A DNA stretch of 64,000 bases from contig JBFHIZ010000002.1 in NCBI GenBank assembly GCA_041596215.1, forward strand, positions 82,175-146,174, read 5' to 3'. Below the pieces are notes generated by a model. That model had not been told where the DNA came from and did no database searches. It saw only the letters and a list, made by a program, of their open reading frames with translations. The translations under genes were made by a program, and so were the position numbers. Source of the DNA: JBFHIZ01 sp041596215 (GTDB taxonomy: Bacteria > Bacillota > Clostridia > Lachnospirales > Lachnospiraceae). Each line of letters begins with the position of its first letter. The first letter of the stretch is position 1. Below, one piece after another: positions 27,157 to 36,201 of the stretch.

Positions 27157-28218
27157 TTAAACTAATTTTAACCCCATACCTTCTGGATCCTGGGCAAATT
27201 GAACTGCCATCTCCCGATTAATTTTCCCTTGATAATATAATTGTAAAATAGCATCATCCATTGTTACCATTCCTAATTTTCGATTGGTTTGCATAATAGA
27301 AATTAATTGATGCGATTTCCCTTCACGAATCAAATTTTTAACTGCAGATGTAGTATGTAAAACTTCAAAAGCGGCTACTCTACCAGAATCATCCGCAAGT
27401 GGTATCAATTGTTGTGATATTACAGATTCCAAAACATTTGCAAACTGTACTCTAATTTGTTGCTGTTGATATGGCGGAAAAACGTCAATTATACGATCCA
27501 CAGTACTTGCCGCTCCAATGGTATGTAGTGTAGATAACACCAAATGCCCTGTTTCTGCCGCCGTTATTGCCACACTAATAGTTTCAAAGTCTCTCATTTC
27601 TCCTACCAAAATAACATCCGGGTCTTCACGAAGTGCTGCTCTTAATGCATTCGCATAATTATTCGTGTCTAGCCCTATTTCCCTTTGATTAACCATGGAT
27701 TTCTTATGTTGATGTAAATATTCAATAGGGTCTTCTAACGTTATAACATGGCACTCTCTATTTTTATTAATTTTATCAATTAACGCTGCAAGGGTGGTTG
27801 ACTTACCACTTCCTGTTGGTCCTGTAACGAGAATTAGGCCTCGTTTTCTATTATATAAATCAATTACCGTACTAGGAACTCCTAATACTTCTGGTGATGG
27901 AACAATGGTATCCACCAAACGAAGAGCTACTGCAACCGATCCTCTTTGCTTATATGCATTCACGCGATACCTACCCACATTGGGAATCGAAAAAGACAAA
28001 TCATATTCACCACGTTTATGAAATCTCTCTTTTTGACTTTCTGTCATCATTTGGTTTACAGCATCTTCCGTATCATCTGGTAAACAACGATCATAAGACA
28101 TTGTAATCAGATTTCCATTTACTCGCATCTTAGGTGGCACACCAACGGTAATATGTACATCCGACGCTCCAGCTTTCTTTGCTTCTCTTAGTATTTCTTC
28201 CATATGAATTTTGCTCAT
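27157..28218 (-). CDS. pilT: Type IV pilus retraction ATPase PilT
   Basis: The 353-residue protein shows the PilT hallmarks: Walker A VTGPTGSGKSTTLA, Asp box ITLEDPIEYLHQ, Walker B DPDVILVGEMRD, His box LVLSTLHTIGAASTVDRI and the C-terminal AIRNLIREGK-like VKNLIREGKSHQL. It disassembles pilin fibres to drive twitching or DNA uptake. No pilin or PilB gene is in the window. It follows by 16 bases a degenerate HD-GYP gene. Confidence 0.95.
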   Translation of the reverse strand: MSKIHMEEILREAKKAGASDVHITVGVPPKMRVNGNLITMSYDRCLPDDTEDAVNQMMTESQKERFHKRGEYDLSFSIPNVGRYRVNAYKQRGSVAVALRLVDTIVPSPEVLGVPSTVIDLYNRKRGLILVTGPTGSGKSTTLAALIDKINKNRECHVITLEDPIEYLHQHKKSMVNQREIGLDTNNYANALRAALREDPDVILVGEMRDFETISVAITAAETGHLVLSTLHTIGAASTVDRIIDVFPPYQQQQIRVQFANVLESVISQQLIPLADDSGRVAAFEVLHTTSAVKNLIREGKSHQLISIMQTNRKLGMVTMDDAILQLYYQGKINREMAVQFAQDPEGMGLKLV

Positions 28219-28234
28219 ATATTTATAACCCCCA

Positions 28235-29347
28235 CTATACCTCTACAAACTTAGGTATATCACCCGCTACTATATAATCTTTTAAAGCTTCGATATCCAT
28301 TATATGCCGATTATCCATCGTCTTCATGATATCCACAATTTCCAAATCGGAAAAAGCATTTAAATTTGACAAATCATAAATTCGATTACTATTAAATCCT
28401 AATATCATTGGACGAAGAACATCCTTATGGTTTTCAGAAAGAACCAAACCTTTTTCCCCCGTATTTAACTCAACACATACACCGGGGCTTAATATATAAA
28501 TAGAATGTACAAGTGCCATTACAACTTCTTGATCAAAATACTCCTCATTACAAAGTAATGTTTTTATTGCCAACACTTCCGATTCTGGATTTCTATCAAA
28601 TTGCATTGCCGTCATTTCATCAAACATTTCTGCAACCAAAAGAATTTTTGCTCCCTCAATCATTTTGCTATTTGTATGTATTTTTTCATTCCAATCATCC
28701 ATTCCTCTTTGTGCTTGCACACATGTTCTTTTTATTCCAGGATTTACAATTGTTGCATCTTCAATAATTGGAAACCCAGCTTGTTTTGCGTGTCTTTCTA
28801 TTTTCTGATATTCTTCCTTATTTTTAACGGTAGAAAGATCTATTGATAATTCTCCGATTGCATGTAAAACAGCGGCGGAAATAATTTCCGTTTGATTTTT
28901 TAATGGAACATTCAATTTATGGCACATCACTGCGCATAAAATCGAAACATTTAACGAATGCTTATAAATCCTATCCTCTGCGCTTCTTAAACTTTGAATA
29001 AAATTAATTTTCCGATCAAGTCTACCATAATTACGAATAATATCCGCTACAATAACCTGTAACTTATCCGTTTTTCTAGTAGTAAGAACCTTCGTCAGTT
29101 CTTCTTGAATCGCAAACACTTCCATTGTTTGAAATCGTTCAAAAGCAATATCATCTCTCGTCATTGGTGGCACTGGTTCCGCTGGTTCTAATATGAAAAT
29201 CCCAATAATCCCAAAATTTTTTATACTATTTACTCCTTGTACCGTTAACTTAGAATTTCTCTCATATAGCAATACTCCATTTTTATTATAAACAGGCCTT
29301 GCTAAGCGCATACCAACTTTTAATTCTTCCGTTTTAATAAATAGCAT
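28235..29347 (-). CDS. Degenerate HD-GYP domain protein
   Basis: The 370-residue protein has the N-terminal domain found before many HD-GYP phosphodiesterases (LKVGMRLARPVYNKNGVLL). The HD-GYP fold is recognisable from H130 (KHSLNVSILCAVMCHKL) to LLVAEMFDEMTAMQ. The catalytic HDxGK is replaced by HAIGE (H162, A163, E166) and the HHExxDGxGYP segment by an unrelated stretch. It is probably unable to hydrolyse cyclic di-GMP and may sense it or act as a scaffold. Close linkage to pilT suggests control of pilus retraction (inference). Confidence 0.8.
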   Translation of the reverse strand: MLFIKTEELKVGMRLARPVYNKNGVLLYERNSKLTVQGVNSIKNFGIIGIFILEPAEPVPPMTRDDIAFERFQTMEVFAIQEELTKVLTTRKTDKLQVIVADIIRNYGRLDRKINFIQSLRSAEDRIYKHSLNVSILCAVMCHKLNVPLKNQTEIISAAVLHAIGELSIDLSTVKNKEEYQKIERHAKQAGFPIIEDATIVNPGIKRTCVQAQRGMDDWNEKIHTNSKMIEGAKILLVAEMFDEMTAMQFDRNPESEVLAIKTLLCNEEYFDQEVVMALVHSIYILSPGVCVELNTGEKGLVLSENHKDVLRPMILGFNSNRIYDLSNLNAFSDLEIVDIMKTMDNRHIMDIEALKDYIVAGDIPKFVEV

Positions 29348-29408
29348 ATGTTTCCTCCGCTCTTATCTCTAAGTAATATTATACAAAATAAACCAATCTA
29401 TGTCTACT

Positions 29409-30560
29409 TTATACATCATTTTGTAGAAATTTTTCAAAAACATAGTTACTAAGATCCATACCTTTTGAAGTTAGACAAATATATCCTTCCTTTGTTTGTT
29501 TAATTAATTTTTCTTTTTTTAAAAATAAGATTTCACTCCCATAAATATCAAACATAGATTTTGAAAATGTGTCTGCAAACAACGCAATTGCAACACCTTC
29601 CTTCAATCGCAATCCTAAGAACATAAATTCTTCCATTTGTTCTTTTATTGACAATATATGTTTTTCTTCTCTATTATTTTTCCATCGTACATTATTTACC
29701 ATTGAAGCTGCGGTTTCCCCAAACCCTAAATAATTATCTCTGGTCCAATATCCTATATTGTGCTCACAACAAAATCCTTTTTTCGCATAATTGCTAATTT
29801 CATATTGAATATATCCATAGTGTTTTAATGTTTTTTTTGTCAATGCATACATTCTTCGTTCTTCTTCTTCGGAAGGAAGTTGTTTCTTTTCCATGCAATA
29901 TTTATCTTTTTGTAAAACATACCAATCATAAAATTTTGTATCTTCTTCTAAAATCAAGCTATAGGAAGAAATATGTTCTGGCTGTAGAGAACAAACCTTT
30001 TCTAACGTATCATAATATGATTCTTCTGTTTGCCCAGGTAAGGACTCCATAATATCAACATTAATATTTTGAAATCCCATTGCTCGAGCTTGGTTGTAAG
30101 TCTCAAGAAAATCTTCATAAGAATGACTTCGTCCCAACGCTTTTAATTCTTCGTTATTAGTCGATTGCATTCCTATGCTTAATCGATTAATTCCCATATT
30201 TTTATAAGCTTCTAATTTTCCCTTGGTTACCGTTTTGGGATTCATTTCAATTGAAATCTCGGCATGTTCTTCTATATTAAACGAACGGTACAATTGCTCC
30301 ATAATTCGATGCAATAAATCAACAGAAAGGATGGATGGTGTCCCACCGCCAATAAAAATACTAGGAACTACAAATTCCTTATAATTTTTTGCTTCTTTTT
30401 TGATATCAAAAAGTAAGGAAGAAACATATTCTTCTTCCTCTTTTTCCGCTGGAACATGCGAGAAAAAATCACAGTAATAACATTTACTTATGCAAAATGG
30501 AATATGGATATACAGACGAAGCTGTCGATTTTTTCGACAGCTTTCTTTTTCTTTTCTCAT
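29409..30560 (-). CDS. hemW: Radical SAM heme chaperone HemW
   Basis: The 383-residue protein has the radical SAM cluster motif C23-x3-C27-x2-C30 in HIPFCISKCYYCDFF, followed by FIGGGTPSILS and the C-terminal HemN_C domain. HemW-type members lack the extra Cys of HemN and act as heme chaperones instead of coproporphyrinogen oxidases. It lies 8 bases after lepA, the standard Firmicutes order. Confidence 0.92.
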   Translation of the reverse strand: MRKEKESCRKNRQLRLYIHIPFCISKCYYCDFFSHVPAEKEEEEYVSSLLFDIKKEAKNYKEFVVPSIFIGGGTPSILSVDLLHRIMEQLYRSFNIEEHAEISIEMNPKTVTKGKLEAYKNMGINRLSIGMQSTNNEELKALGRSHSYEDFLETYNQARAMGFQNINVDIMESLPGQTEESYYDTLEKVCSLQPEHISSYSLILEEDTKFYDWYVLQKDKYCMEKKQLPSEEEERRMYALTKKTLKHYGYIQYEISNYAKKGFCCEHNIGYWTRDNYLGFGETAASMVNNVRWKNNREEKHILSIKEQMEEFMFLGLRLKEGVAIALFADTFSKSMFDIYGSEILFLKKEKLIKQTKEGYICLTSKGMDLSNYVFEKFLQNDV

Positions 30561-30568
30561 ATCATCAC

Positions 30569-32386
30569 CTATTTATTATCATCTAGTTTTAAAACACTCA
30601 TGAATGCTTTTTGTGGAATTTCTACATTTCCAACTTGTCGCATTCTTTTTTTACCTTCTTTTTGTTTCTCAAGTAATTTTCTTTTTCTTGATATATCGCC
30701 TCCGTAACATTTGGCGAGTACATCTTTTCGCATTGCTTTTACAGTTTCACGCGCAATAATCTTCCCACCGATTGCTGCTTGAATCGGAATTTCAAATAAA
30801 TGTCTAGGAATTTCATCTTTTAATTTCTCACACATTTTTTTACCGCGTTCATACGAAGATTCCGCATGTACAATAAAGGATAAAGCATCGACTTCTTCAT
30901 GATTAATTAAAATATCCAATTTGACTAATTCCGAGCGACTATACCCTTTGATTTCATAGTCAAAAGAAGCATATCCCTTTGATTTTGATTTTAATGCATC
31001 AAAGAAATCATATATAATCTCATTTAATGGTAATTCATATTTTAATAATGCTCTCGTTGTTTCCACATATTCCATACCCAAATATACACCACGACGTTCC
31101 TGACATAATTCCATAATACTACCAATGAACTCCGTCGTTACCATAATTTCTGCTTTTACAATTGGTTCTTCCATATAATCAATTTCCGTTGGTTTTGGTA
31201 AATTGGAGGGATTCGTTAATTCAATCATATCCCCATTATTCTTATACACTTTGTATACAACACCTGGTGCCGTCGTTACCAGATCCAAATTATATTCTCT
31301 TTCTAAACGTTCTTGTACAATTTCTAAATGAAGTAGGCCTAAAAATCCACAACGATAACCAAAACCCAGTGCAATGGATGTTTCTGGTTCATAATGCAAG
31401 GATCCATCATTTAATTTCAATTTTTCTAATGCATCTCTTAAATCTGGATATTTTGCACCATCTGCTGGGTACAAACCACAATACACAAAAGAATTTACTT
31501 TTTTATACCCTGGTAATGCCTTCAAACATGGATTATTAACTTTCGTAATAGTATCTCCAACCGTTGTTTCTTTCACATTTTTTATGGATGCCGTAATGTA
31601 ACCAACCATTCCTGCACTAAGTTCTTCTGTTGGAATAAACTGACCAGCCCCAAAATAACCAACTTCGACAACTTCCGCCTTCGCTTTAGTCGCAATCATT
31701 GTTATTTTATCTCCTTTTTTTACACTTCCATCAAAAATTCTAGAGAAAATAATTACTCCTTTATAAGAATCATAAATAGAATCAAAAATTAGAGCTTTTA
31801 AAGGATTATTATACTCACCCTTTGGTGCCGGTATTTTTTTTACAATACTTTCTAAAACATCTTCAATTCCAATCCCATTTTTTGCAGAAATCAAAGGTGC
31901 TTCCTGTGCTTCAATTCCAATTACATCTTCAATTTCTGCAATGACACGTTCCGGATCCGCACTTGGCAAATCTATTTTATTAATTACCGGAAAAACATCA
32001 AGATTATTATCTAAAGCAAGATACACATTTGCCAGTGTTTGTGCCTCAATTCCTTGTGCCGCATCAACCACTAAAATAGCTCCATCACAAGCTGCAAGTG
32101 ATCTACTTACCTCATAGTTAAAATCCACATGTCCCGGTGTATCAATCAAATTAAAAATATATTCTTTTCCATCTTTTGCTTTATAAACCGTTCGAATACA
32201 CTGCGCCTTGATTGTAATTCCACGTTCTCTTTCAAGATCCATATTATCTAAAATCTGTGCTTTCATTTCTCGACTTGTTAATAACCCAGTCTTTTCTATA
32301 ATACGATCTGCTAATGTAGATTTCCCATGATCAATATGTGCAACAATACAAAAATTTCTTATTTTACTTTTATCAAAATCGGACAT
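30569..32386 (-). CDS. lepA: Elongation factor 4 (LepA)
   Basis: The protein has 605 residues from the ATG at 32386 (TGGAGG upstream; an earlier ATG at 32401 overlaps it). GTPase motifs are AHIDHGKST, DTPGH and NKIDL, followed by domains II, III, V and the LepA-specific C-terminal domain (QAAIGGKIIARETVKAMRKD, CYGGDISRKRKLLEKQKEGK). It back-translocates or rescues ribosomes in the cytoplasm. Confidence 0.97.
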   Translation of the reverse strand: MSDFDKSKIRNFCIVAHIDHGKSTLADRIIEKTGLLTSREMKAQILDNMDLERERGITIKAQCIRTVYKAKDGKEYIFNLIDTPGHVDFNYEVSRSLAACDGAILVVDAAQGIEAQTLANVYLALDNNLDVFPVINKIDLPSADPERVIAEIEDVIGIEAQEAPLISAKNGIGIEDVLESIVKKIPAPKGEYNNPLKALIFDSIYDSYKGVIIFSRIFDGSVKKGDKITMIATKAKAEVVEVGYFGAGQFIPTEELSAGMVGYITASIKNVKETTVGDTITKVNNPCLKALPGYKKVNSFVYCGLYPADGAKYPDLRDALEKLKLNDGSLHYEPETSIALGFGYRCGFLGLLHLEIVQERLEREYNLDLVTTAPGVVYKVYKNNGDMIELTNPSNLPKPTEIDYMEEPIVKAEIMVTTEFIGSIMELCQERRGVYLGMEYVETTRALLKYELPLNEIIYDFFDALKSKSKGYASFDYEIKGYSRSELVKLDILINHEEVDALSFIVHAESSYERGKKMCEKLKDEIPRHLFEIPIQAAIGGKIIARETVKAMRKDVLAKCYGGDISRKRKLLEKQKEGKKRMRQVGNVEIPQKAFMSVLKLDDNK

Positions 32387-32479
32387 ATATTCCTCCATCA
32401 TTCATTTTACGTCCCTAAGTATAGCATAGTATTCTAGAAATTGTCTATAAAATTCCTTTCGCAAAATTCAATTTAACTA

Positions 32480-32508
32480 TTGACATATACCGTATTGTGC
32501 ACTAGAAT
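32480..32508 (+). promoter_or_regulatory. Promoter of rpsT
   Basis: A perfect TTGACA (32480-32485), 17-base spacer and TAGAAT (32503-32508) lie about 90 bases before the start codon. Confidence 0.8.
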
Positions 32509-32595
32509 AAGTGAGTATGTATATATTATAACGTCCGTGTCCGGGTTTAATTTATTACATAATAATAAAACAAACACTTATAGGAGGTGGAACTC

Positions 32596-32859
32596 TTGGC
32601 AAATATCAAATCAGCAAAAAAAAGAATTTTAGTAAATAACAAAAAAGCAGAACAGAATAAATCAATTAAGTCTGGTGTAAAAACAGCTGTTAAAAAAGTA
32701 ATCGTAGCAATTGATGCAAACGATGCTGCTGCTGCAAAAGAAGCTTTAACAATCGCAATATCTAAAATTGAAAAAGCTACTTCAAAAGGAATTTACCACA
32801 AAAATACTGCAGCTAGAAAAGTATCTCGTTTAACTATCGCTGTTAATAAACTTTCTTAA
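32596..32859 (+). CDS. rpsT: 30S ribosomal protein S20, TTG start
   Basis: The 87-residue basic protein reads MANIKSAKKRILVNNKKA from the TTG at 32596. AGGAGG (32582-32587) is correctly placed; the GTG at 32587 is inside the RBS and is rejected. E. coli S20 also uses a UUG start and controls its own translation, so the rare start may be a conserved feature. It binds 16S rRNA. It has its own promoter and terminator, divergent from lepA. Confidence 0.95.
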   Translation: MANIKSAKKRILVNNKKAEQNKSIKSGVKTAVKKVIVAIDANDAAAAKEALTIAISKIEKATSKGIYHKNTAARKVSRLTIAVNKLS

Positions 32860-32874
32860 ATTTGAATTATATAT

Positions 32875-32914
32875 AAAAAAACAACCCATACCGTCATATA
32901 GGTTGTTTTTTTAT
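32875..32914. terminator. Bidirectional terminator between rpsT and tcdA
   Basis: AAAAAACAACC and GGTTGTTTTTT arms enclose about 14 bases and lie between the two convergent genes. Confidence 0.8.
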
Positions 32915-32926
32915 TGCTTCTAATTT

Positions 32927-33616
32927 CTAATCTTTACTCTCTTTTTTTATCAAATCTTTTATGACCTCACCCGCTATAATAAGTCCTGCAACGGATGGCA
33001 CAAATGGTACGCTTCCCACTATATCTGTATGTGGAGAACGTTCTTTCGAATATACAACTTTTGCATGAATAACACCTCTTTTTTTCAGTTCATAGCGCAT
33101 TACTTTTGCTAATGGACAAATTGATGTTTTCGAAAGATCGGAAACTTCTAATTGCGTAGGGTCTAATTTATTTCCCGTTCCCATACAAGAAATTACAGGA
33201 ATTTCATTTTCTTTTGCTCGTTGAATAATATCCATTTTTGCAGTAATGATATCAATTGCATCAACAACATAATCATAATTTTGAAAATTAATGGCATCTG
33301 CCGTTTCCGGCAAATAAAAAATCGGGAACGTTTCAACTTTACAATTGGGATTGATAGTAAGAATTCGTTCTTTCATCACTTCTGTTTTTTGTTTCCCAAT
33401 GGTAACCTCGGTAGCAATTAACTGTCTATTTATATTGGTTTCATCTACTACATCCTTATCTACAAGAGCTATGGAACCAATACCGCTTCTTACCAAGGCC
33501 TCAATAGTATAACTTCCTACCCCACCAATTCCAAACACTAAAACTTTTGCATTTTTTAATTTATTTATTGCTTCCGTTCCTATTAATTTTTCTGTTCTAC
33601 TCCATTTTTTTTCCAT
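32927..33616 (-). CDS. tcdA: tRNA threonylcarbamoyladenosine dehydratase
   Basis: The 229-residue ThiF/E1-like enzyme has the nucleotide-binding GIGGVGSYTIEALVRSGIG and DKDVVDETNINRQ motifs, plus the C-terminal GSVPFVPSVAGLIIAGEVI. TcdA (CsdL/YgdL) converts t6A at tRNA position 37 to the cyclic form using ATP. It is 15 bases from the formyltransferase gene. Confidence 0.92.
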   Translation of the reverse strand: MEKKWSRTEKLIGTEAINKLKNAKVLVFGIGGVGSYTIEALVRSGIGSIALVDKDVVDETNINRQLIATEVTIGKQKTEVMKERILTINPNCKVETFPIFYLPETADAINFQNYDYVVDAIDIITAKMDIIQRAKENEIPVISCMGTGNKLDPTQLEVSDLSKTSICPLAKVMRYELKKRGVIHAKVVYSKERSPHTDIVGSVPFVPSVAGLIIAGEVIKDLIKKESKD

Positions 33617-33631
33617 TTCACACTCCTAATA

Positions 33632-34810
33632 CTAATGATGAAATAAACGCACTCCATTGCATACCATGACCATATCGTATTTATCGCAGCAAGCAATTAC
33701 TGCATCGTCACGAATTGAACCGCCTGCTTGTGCGATATATTTCACACCACTTTGTTTTGCTCTTTCTATATTATCACTAAATGGAAAAAACGCATCCGAT
33801 CCAAGGGCTACATGATCCATCTGATCTAACCATTCTCTTTTTTCTTTTTCTGTAAAAATCTCCGGTTGTTTTGAAAATACTTGTTGCCAGCAACCATCTT
33901 CTAAAACATCCTTATATGCCTCACCAATATAATTATCAATAGCATTATCTCTAACCGCTCTTCCAATTCCTTCAATAAACGGCAAGTTTAATACTTTGGG
34001 GCATTGTCTTAATAACCAATTATCTGCTTTTTGTCCTGCCAAACGAGTACAATGAATTCTTGACTGCTGGCCAGCCCCTACTCCAATTGCCTGTCCATCT
34101 TTCGCATAACATACCGAGTTCGACTGGGTATATTTTAAAGTAATTAAGGCAATAAGTAAATCTATTTTTGAAGATTTAGGAATATTTTTATTTTTTGTCA
34201 CAATATTATCCAACAATTCCATATTCATTGGGATCTCATTTCTTCCCTGTTCAAAGGTGATTCCAAATACATCCTTTTGCTCAATTTTTTCAGGAATATA
34301 TTCTGGGTCAACCTGAATCACATTATAATTTCCCTTTTTCTTCTCTTTTAATATTGCTAACGCTTCCGGTTCATACCCTGGTGCTATTACCCCATCTGAT
34401 ACCTCTCGCTTTATTATTCTTGCAGTTTGCACATCACAAATATCGGATAATGATACAAAATCTCCAAAAGATGACATTCGATCTGCACCCCTTGCTCTTG
34501 CATAAGCACATGCAAGTGGGGATAATTCACCCAAATCATCTACCCAGTAAATTTTGGCTAATGTTTCAGATAATGGAAGTCCAACTGCAGCTCCTGCGGG
34601 TGAAACATGTTTAAAGGAAGTTGCCGCTGGTAATCCAGTTGCCTCTTTTAATTCTTTTACCAATTGCCAACCATTTAATGCATCCATAAAATTAATATAA
34701 CCTGGTTTCCCACATAATACTTTGATTGGCAATTCTTGTCCATTTTTCATTTTGATTTTTGCTGGTTTTTGCTGTGGATTACATCCATATTTCAACTCTA
34801 ATTCCTTCAT
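33632..34810 (-). CDS. AICAR formyltransferase, stand-alone
   Basis: The 392-residue protein corresponds to the C-terminal half of bifunctional PurH, without the IMP cyclohydrolase half. The catalytic Lys-His lies in SFKHVSPAGAAVG; other PurH signatures are CYAKDGQAIGVGAGQQSR and DAFFPFSDNIERA. It transfers a formyl group from 10-formyl-THF to AICAR, the ninth step of purine synthesis. It follows the separate IMP cyclohydrolase gene by 38 bases; both are behind a ZTP riboswitch. Confidence 0.92.
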   Translation of the reverse strand: MKELELKYGCNPQQKPAKIKMKNGQELPIKVLCGKPGYINFMDALNGWQLVKELKEATGLPAATSFKHVSPAGAAVGLPLSETLAKIYWVDDLGELSPLACAYARARGADRMSSFGDFVSLSDICDVQTARIIKREVSDGVIAPGYEPEALAILKEKKKGNYNVIQVDPEYIPEKIEQKDVFGITFEQGRNEIPMNMELLDNIVTKNKNIPKSSKIDLLIALITLKYTQSNSVCYAKDGQAIGVGAGQQSRIHCTRLAGQKADNWLLRQCPKVLNLPFIEGIGRAVRDNAIDNYIGEAYKDVLEDGCWQQVFSKQPEIFTEKEKREWLDQMDHVALGSDAFFPFSDNIERAKQSGVKYIAQAGGSIRDDAVIACCDKYDMVMVCNGVRLFHH

Positions 34811-34848
34811 TTTTACCCTCCGTTTTTGTGTAATTCTTTCCTTCCAAT

Positions 34849-35562
34849 CTATTTATTTTTATTTACTATACGTGTTTCTTTTTCTCCTGTTTCAAGATTG
34901 ATGTAACGAACAAATAAAGAAACTTTATTTTTCTCATGTAAGTAATTCCAAAGATAGTCTGTAAAATCATCAATACTACCCTCTATCGAAACCCATGTTG
35001 GTTCCCCTTCAAAACTTGGTAATGGATCTCCATCTTGTTTATAAGTATGAATAAAATGTCCCTCTCCATCGATTGGATTTTCATATGCAAATGTATATCG
35101 ATTTGCTGCCTTCGAATTCCCATTATTACTTTTCAATATTGACATTGCATAATTAAATTTATCTTTTTCTATATGTAAAATACCAGAAATTCTAGGTGTG
35201 AAATTTGGTGCATCTGGTTCAAACGTACGTTGACGTAAAGATTGTTCAAAGGTATATTGTTTATCCAATCCTTCGTAAATTGTATCTGTTTGATCTCCAT
35301 TTGTAACAATCGTCTTATTTCCTATTACACGTACTGGAGCATAAATAATCAAACTCGGGTCCTCCATTTTTGATGGATCAAATGCTTCCGTACGAATACC
35401 TTCTCCCTCTTTAACAAAAATACGATTTCTACTATTTACACTTCTCCCCATAATAAAATATGCCGCTACTGCAAATTTACCATCCTTTGACTTTCCTAAA
35501 ACAATTCCTCTTCCAGGATATGTGTTTTGGGACAACTCTACATCCATTTTCTTTAATTCCAT
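34849..35562 (-). CDS. IMP cyclohydrolase, PurO-like
   Basis: The protein has 237 residues from the ATG at 35562 (AAAGGAG upstream). The longer frame, to 35817, runs through a ZTP riboswitch and is rejected. TYPGRGIVLGKSKDGKFAV and YFIMGRSVNSRNRIF match the archaeal PurO-type IMP cyclohydrolase fold used with stand-alone AICAR transformylases in Clostridia. It closes FAICAR to IMP, the last step of purine synthesis. Confidence 0.88.
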   Translation of the reverse strand: MELKKMDVELSQNTYPGRGIVLGKSKDGKFAVAAYFIMGRSVNSRNRIFVKEGEGIRTEAFDPSKMEDPSLIIYAPVRVIGNKTIVTNGDQTDTIYEGLDKQYTFEQSLRQRTFEPDAPNFTPRISGILHIEKDKFNYAMSILKSNNGNSKAANRYTFAYENPIDGEGHFIHTYKQDGDPLPSFEGEPTWVSIEGSIDDFTDYLWNYLHEKNKVSLFVRYINLETGEKETRIVNKNK

Positions 35563-35600
35563 TTCGTTCTCCTTTACCAATGCATTCCTTTTTAAGCAAC

Positions 35601-35715
35601 AAAAAAACCGGCACTCCGAGCTTATATGCCCAGACGGTCGGCTATCATTCAAAACTACACTCCCTGTGGTTACTTCCACTTCCGTCAGTCGTGTAAACAA
35701 TCTATCGATTGTATG
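35601..35715 (-). promoter_or_regulatory. ZTP (pfl) riboswitch with terminator
   Basis: On the minus strand, GACTGACGG then GTGGAAGTAACCAC, then GGGAG, and later GCCGACCGTCTGGGC are the conserved pieces of the pfl/ZTP aptamer. The 3' part pairs with GCTCGGAGTGCCGG to form a hairpin before TTTTTTTG (35601-35607). Binding of ZMP/ZTP, which builds up when 10-formyl-THF is short, should favour read-through into the IMP cyclohydrolase and formyltransferase genes. Confidence 0.9.
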
Positions 35716-35725
35716 AACTATTCTT

Positions 35726-35754
35726 ATCATAGCATCATTCATACTATGAGACAA
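35726..35754 (-). promoter_or_regulatory. Promoter of the ZTP riboswitch-purine transcript
   Basis: TTGTCT (35749-35754), a 17-base spacer and TATGAT (35726-35731) are read on the minus strand just before the aptamer. Confidence 0.6.
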
Positions 35755-35764
35755 TACCTGATTT

Positions 35765-36190
35765 TTATTTTTGACAAGTATCACAAATTCCATATAAATA
35801 TAGACTATGTCCATCAATTGAAAAGCCTGTTTTTTCCTCTAGCTCTTTTGCATATGCTTCAATTGGACAACTATTTATCGTAAGGATTTTCTTGCATTTT
35901 TTACAAACTAAATAATGACAATGTTTTTTACTCTGTAAAGCAAATAATTTACGTCCATCCTCAAAAATACTAATTTTATTTACTAAGTTTGCCTCAGTAA
36001 ATAATTCTAACGATCGATATATTGTAGACAAATCTATCCCTATGTGTTTATTTCTTAGCAAATCATGTAAATCTTCTGCAGATATCGGTTGATCTGCTAG
36101 TGCTAACTCTTCAAGAACTGAAATTCGTCCTTTTGTCACTTTCAACTGATGCTCTTTTAATTCATTTTTCCAAATTTCTTTCGTACTCAT
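35765..36190 (-). CDS. zur: Fur-family regulator, probably Zur
   Basis: The protein has 141 residues from the ATG at 36190 (GGGAG upstream). The N-terminal winged helix contains ISAEDLHDLLRNKHIGIDLSTIYRSL. HCHYLVCKKCKKILTINSC and CDTCQK supply the structural and regulatory zinc ligands. Lying at the end of a znuA-znuC-znuB operon it most likely senses zinc and represses that operon; the symbol is from context, as Fur and PerR cannot be excluded by sequence alone. Confidence 0.85.
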   Translation of the reverse strand: MSTKEIWKNELKEHQLKVTKGRISVLEELALADQPISAEDLHDLLRNKHIGIDLSTIYRSLELFTEANLVNKISIFEDGRKLFALQSKKHCHYLVCKKCKKILTINSCPIEAYAKELEEKTGFSIDGHSLYLYGICDTCQK

Positions 36191-36201
36191 ACCAACTCCC
36201 A

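Noticed and set aside
35563..35817. N-terminal extension of IMP cyclohydrolase
   Set aside because: The 85 extra codons run through the promoter and ZTP riboswitch; the inner ATG has a good RBS.
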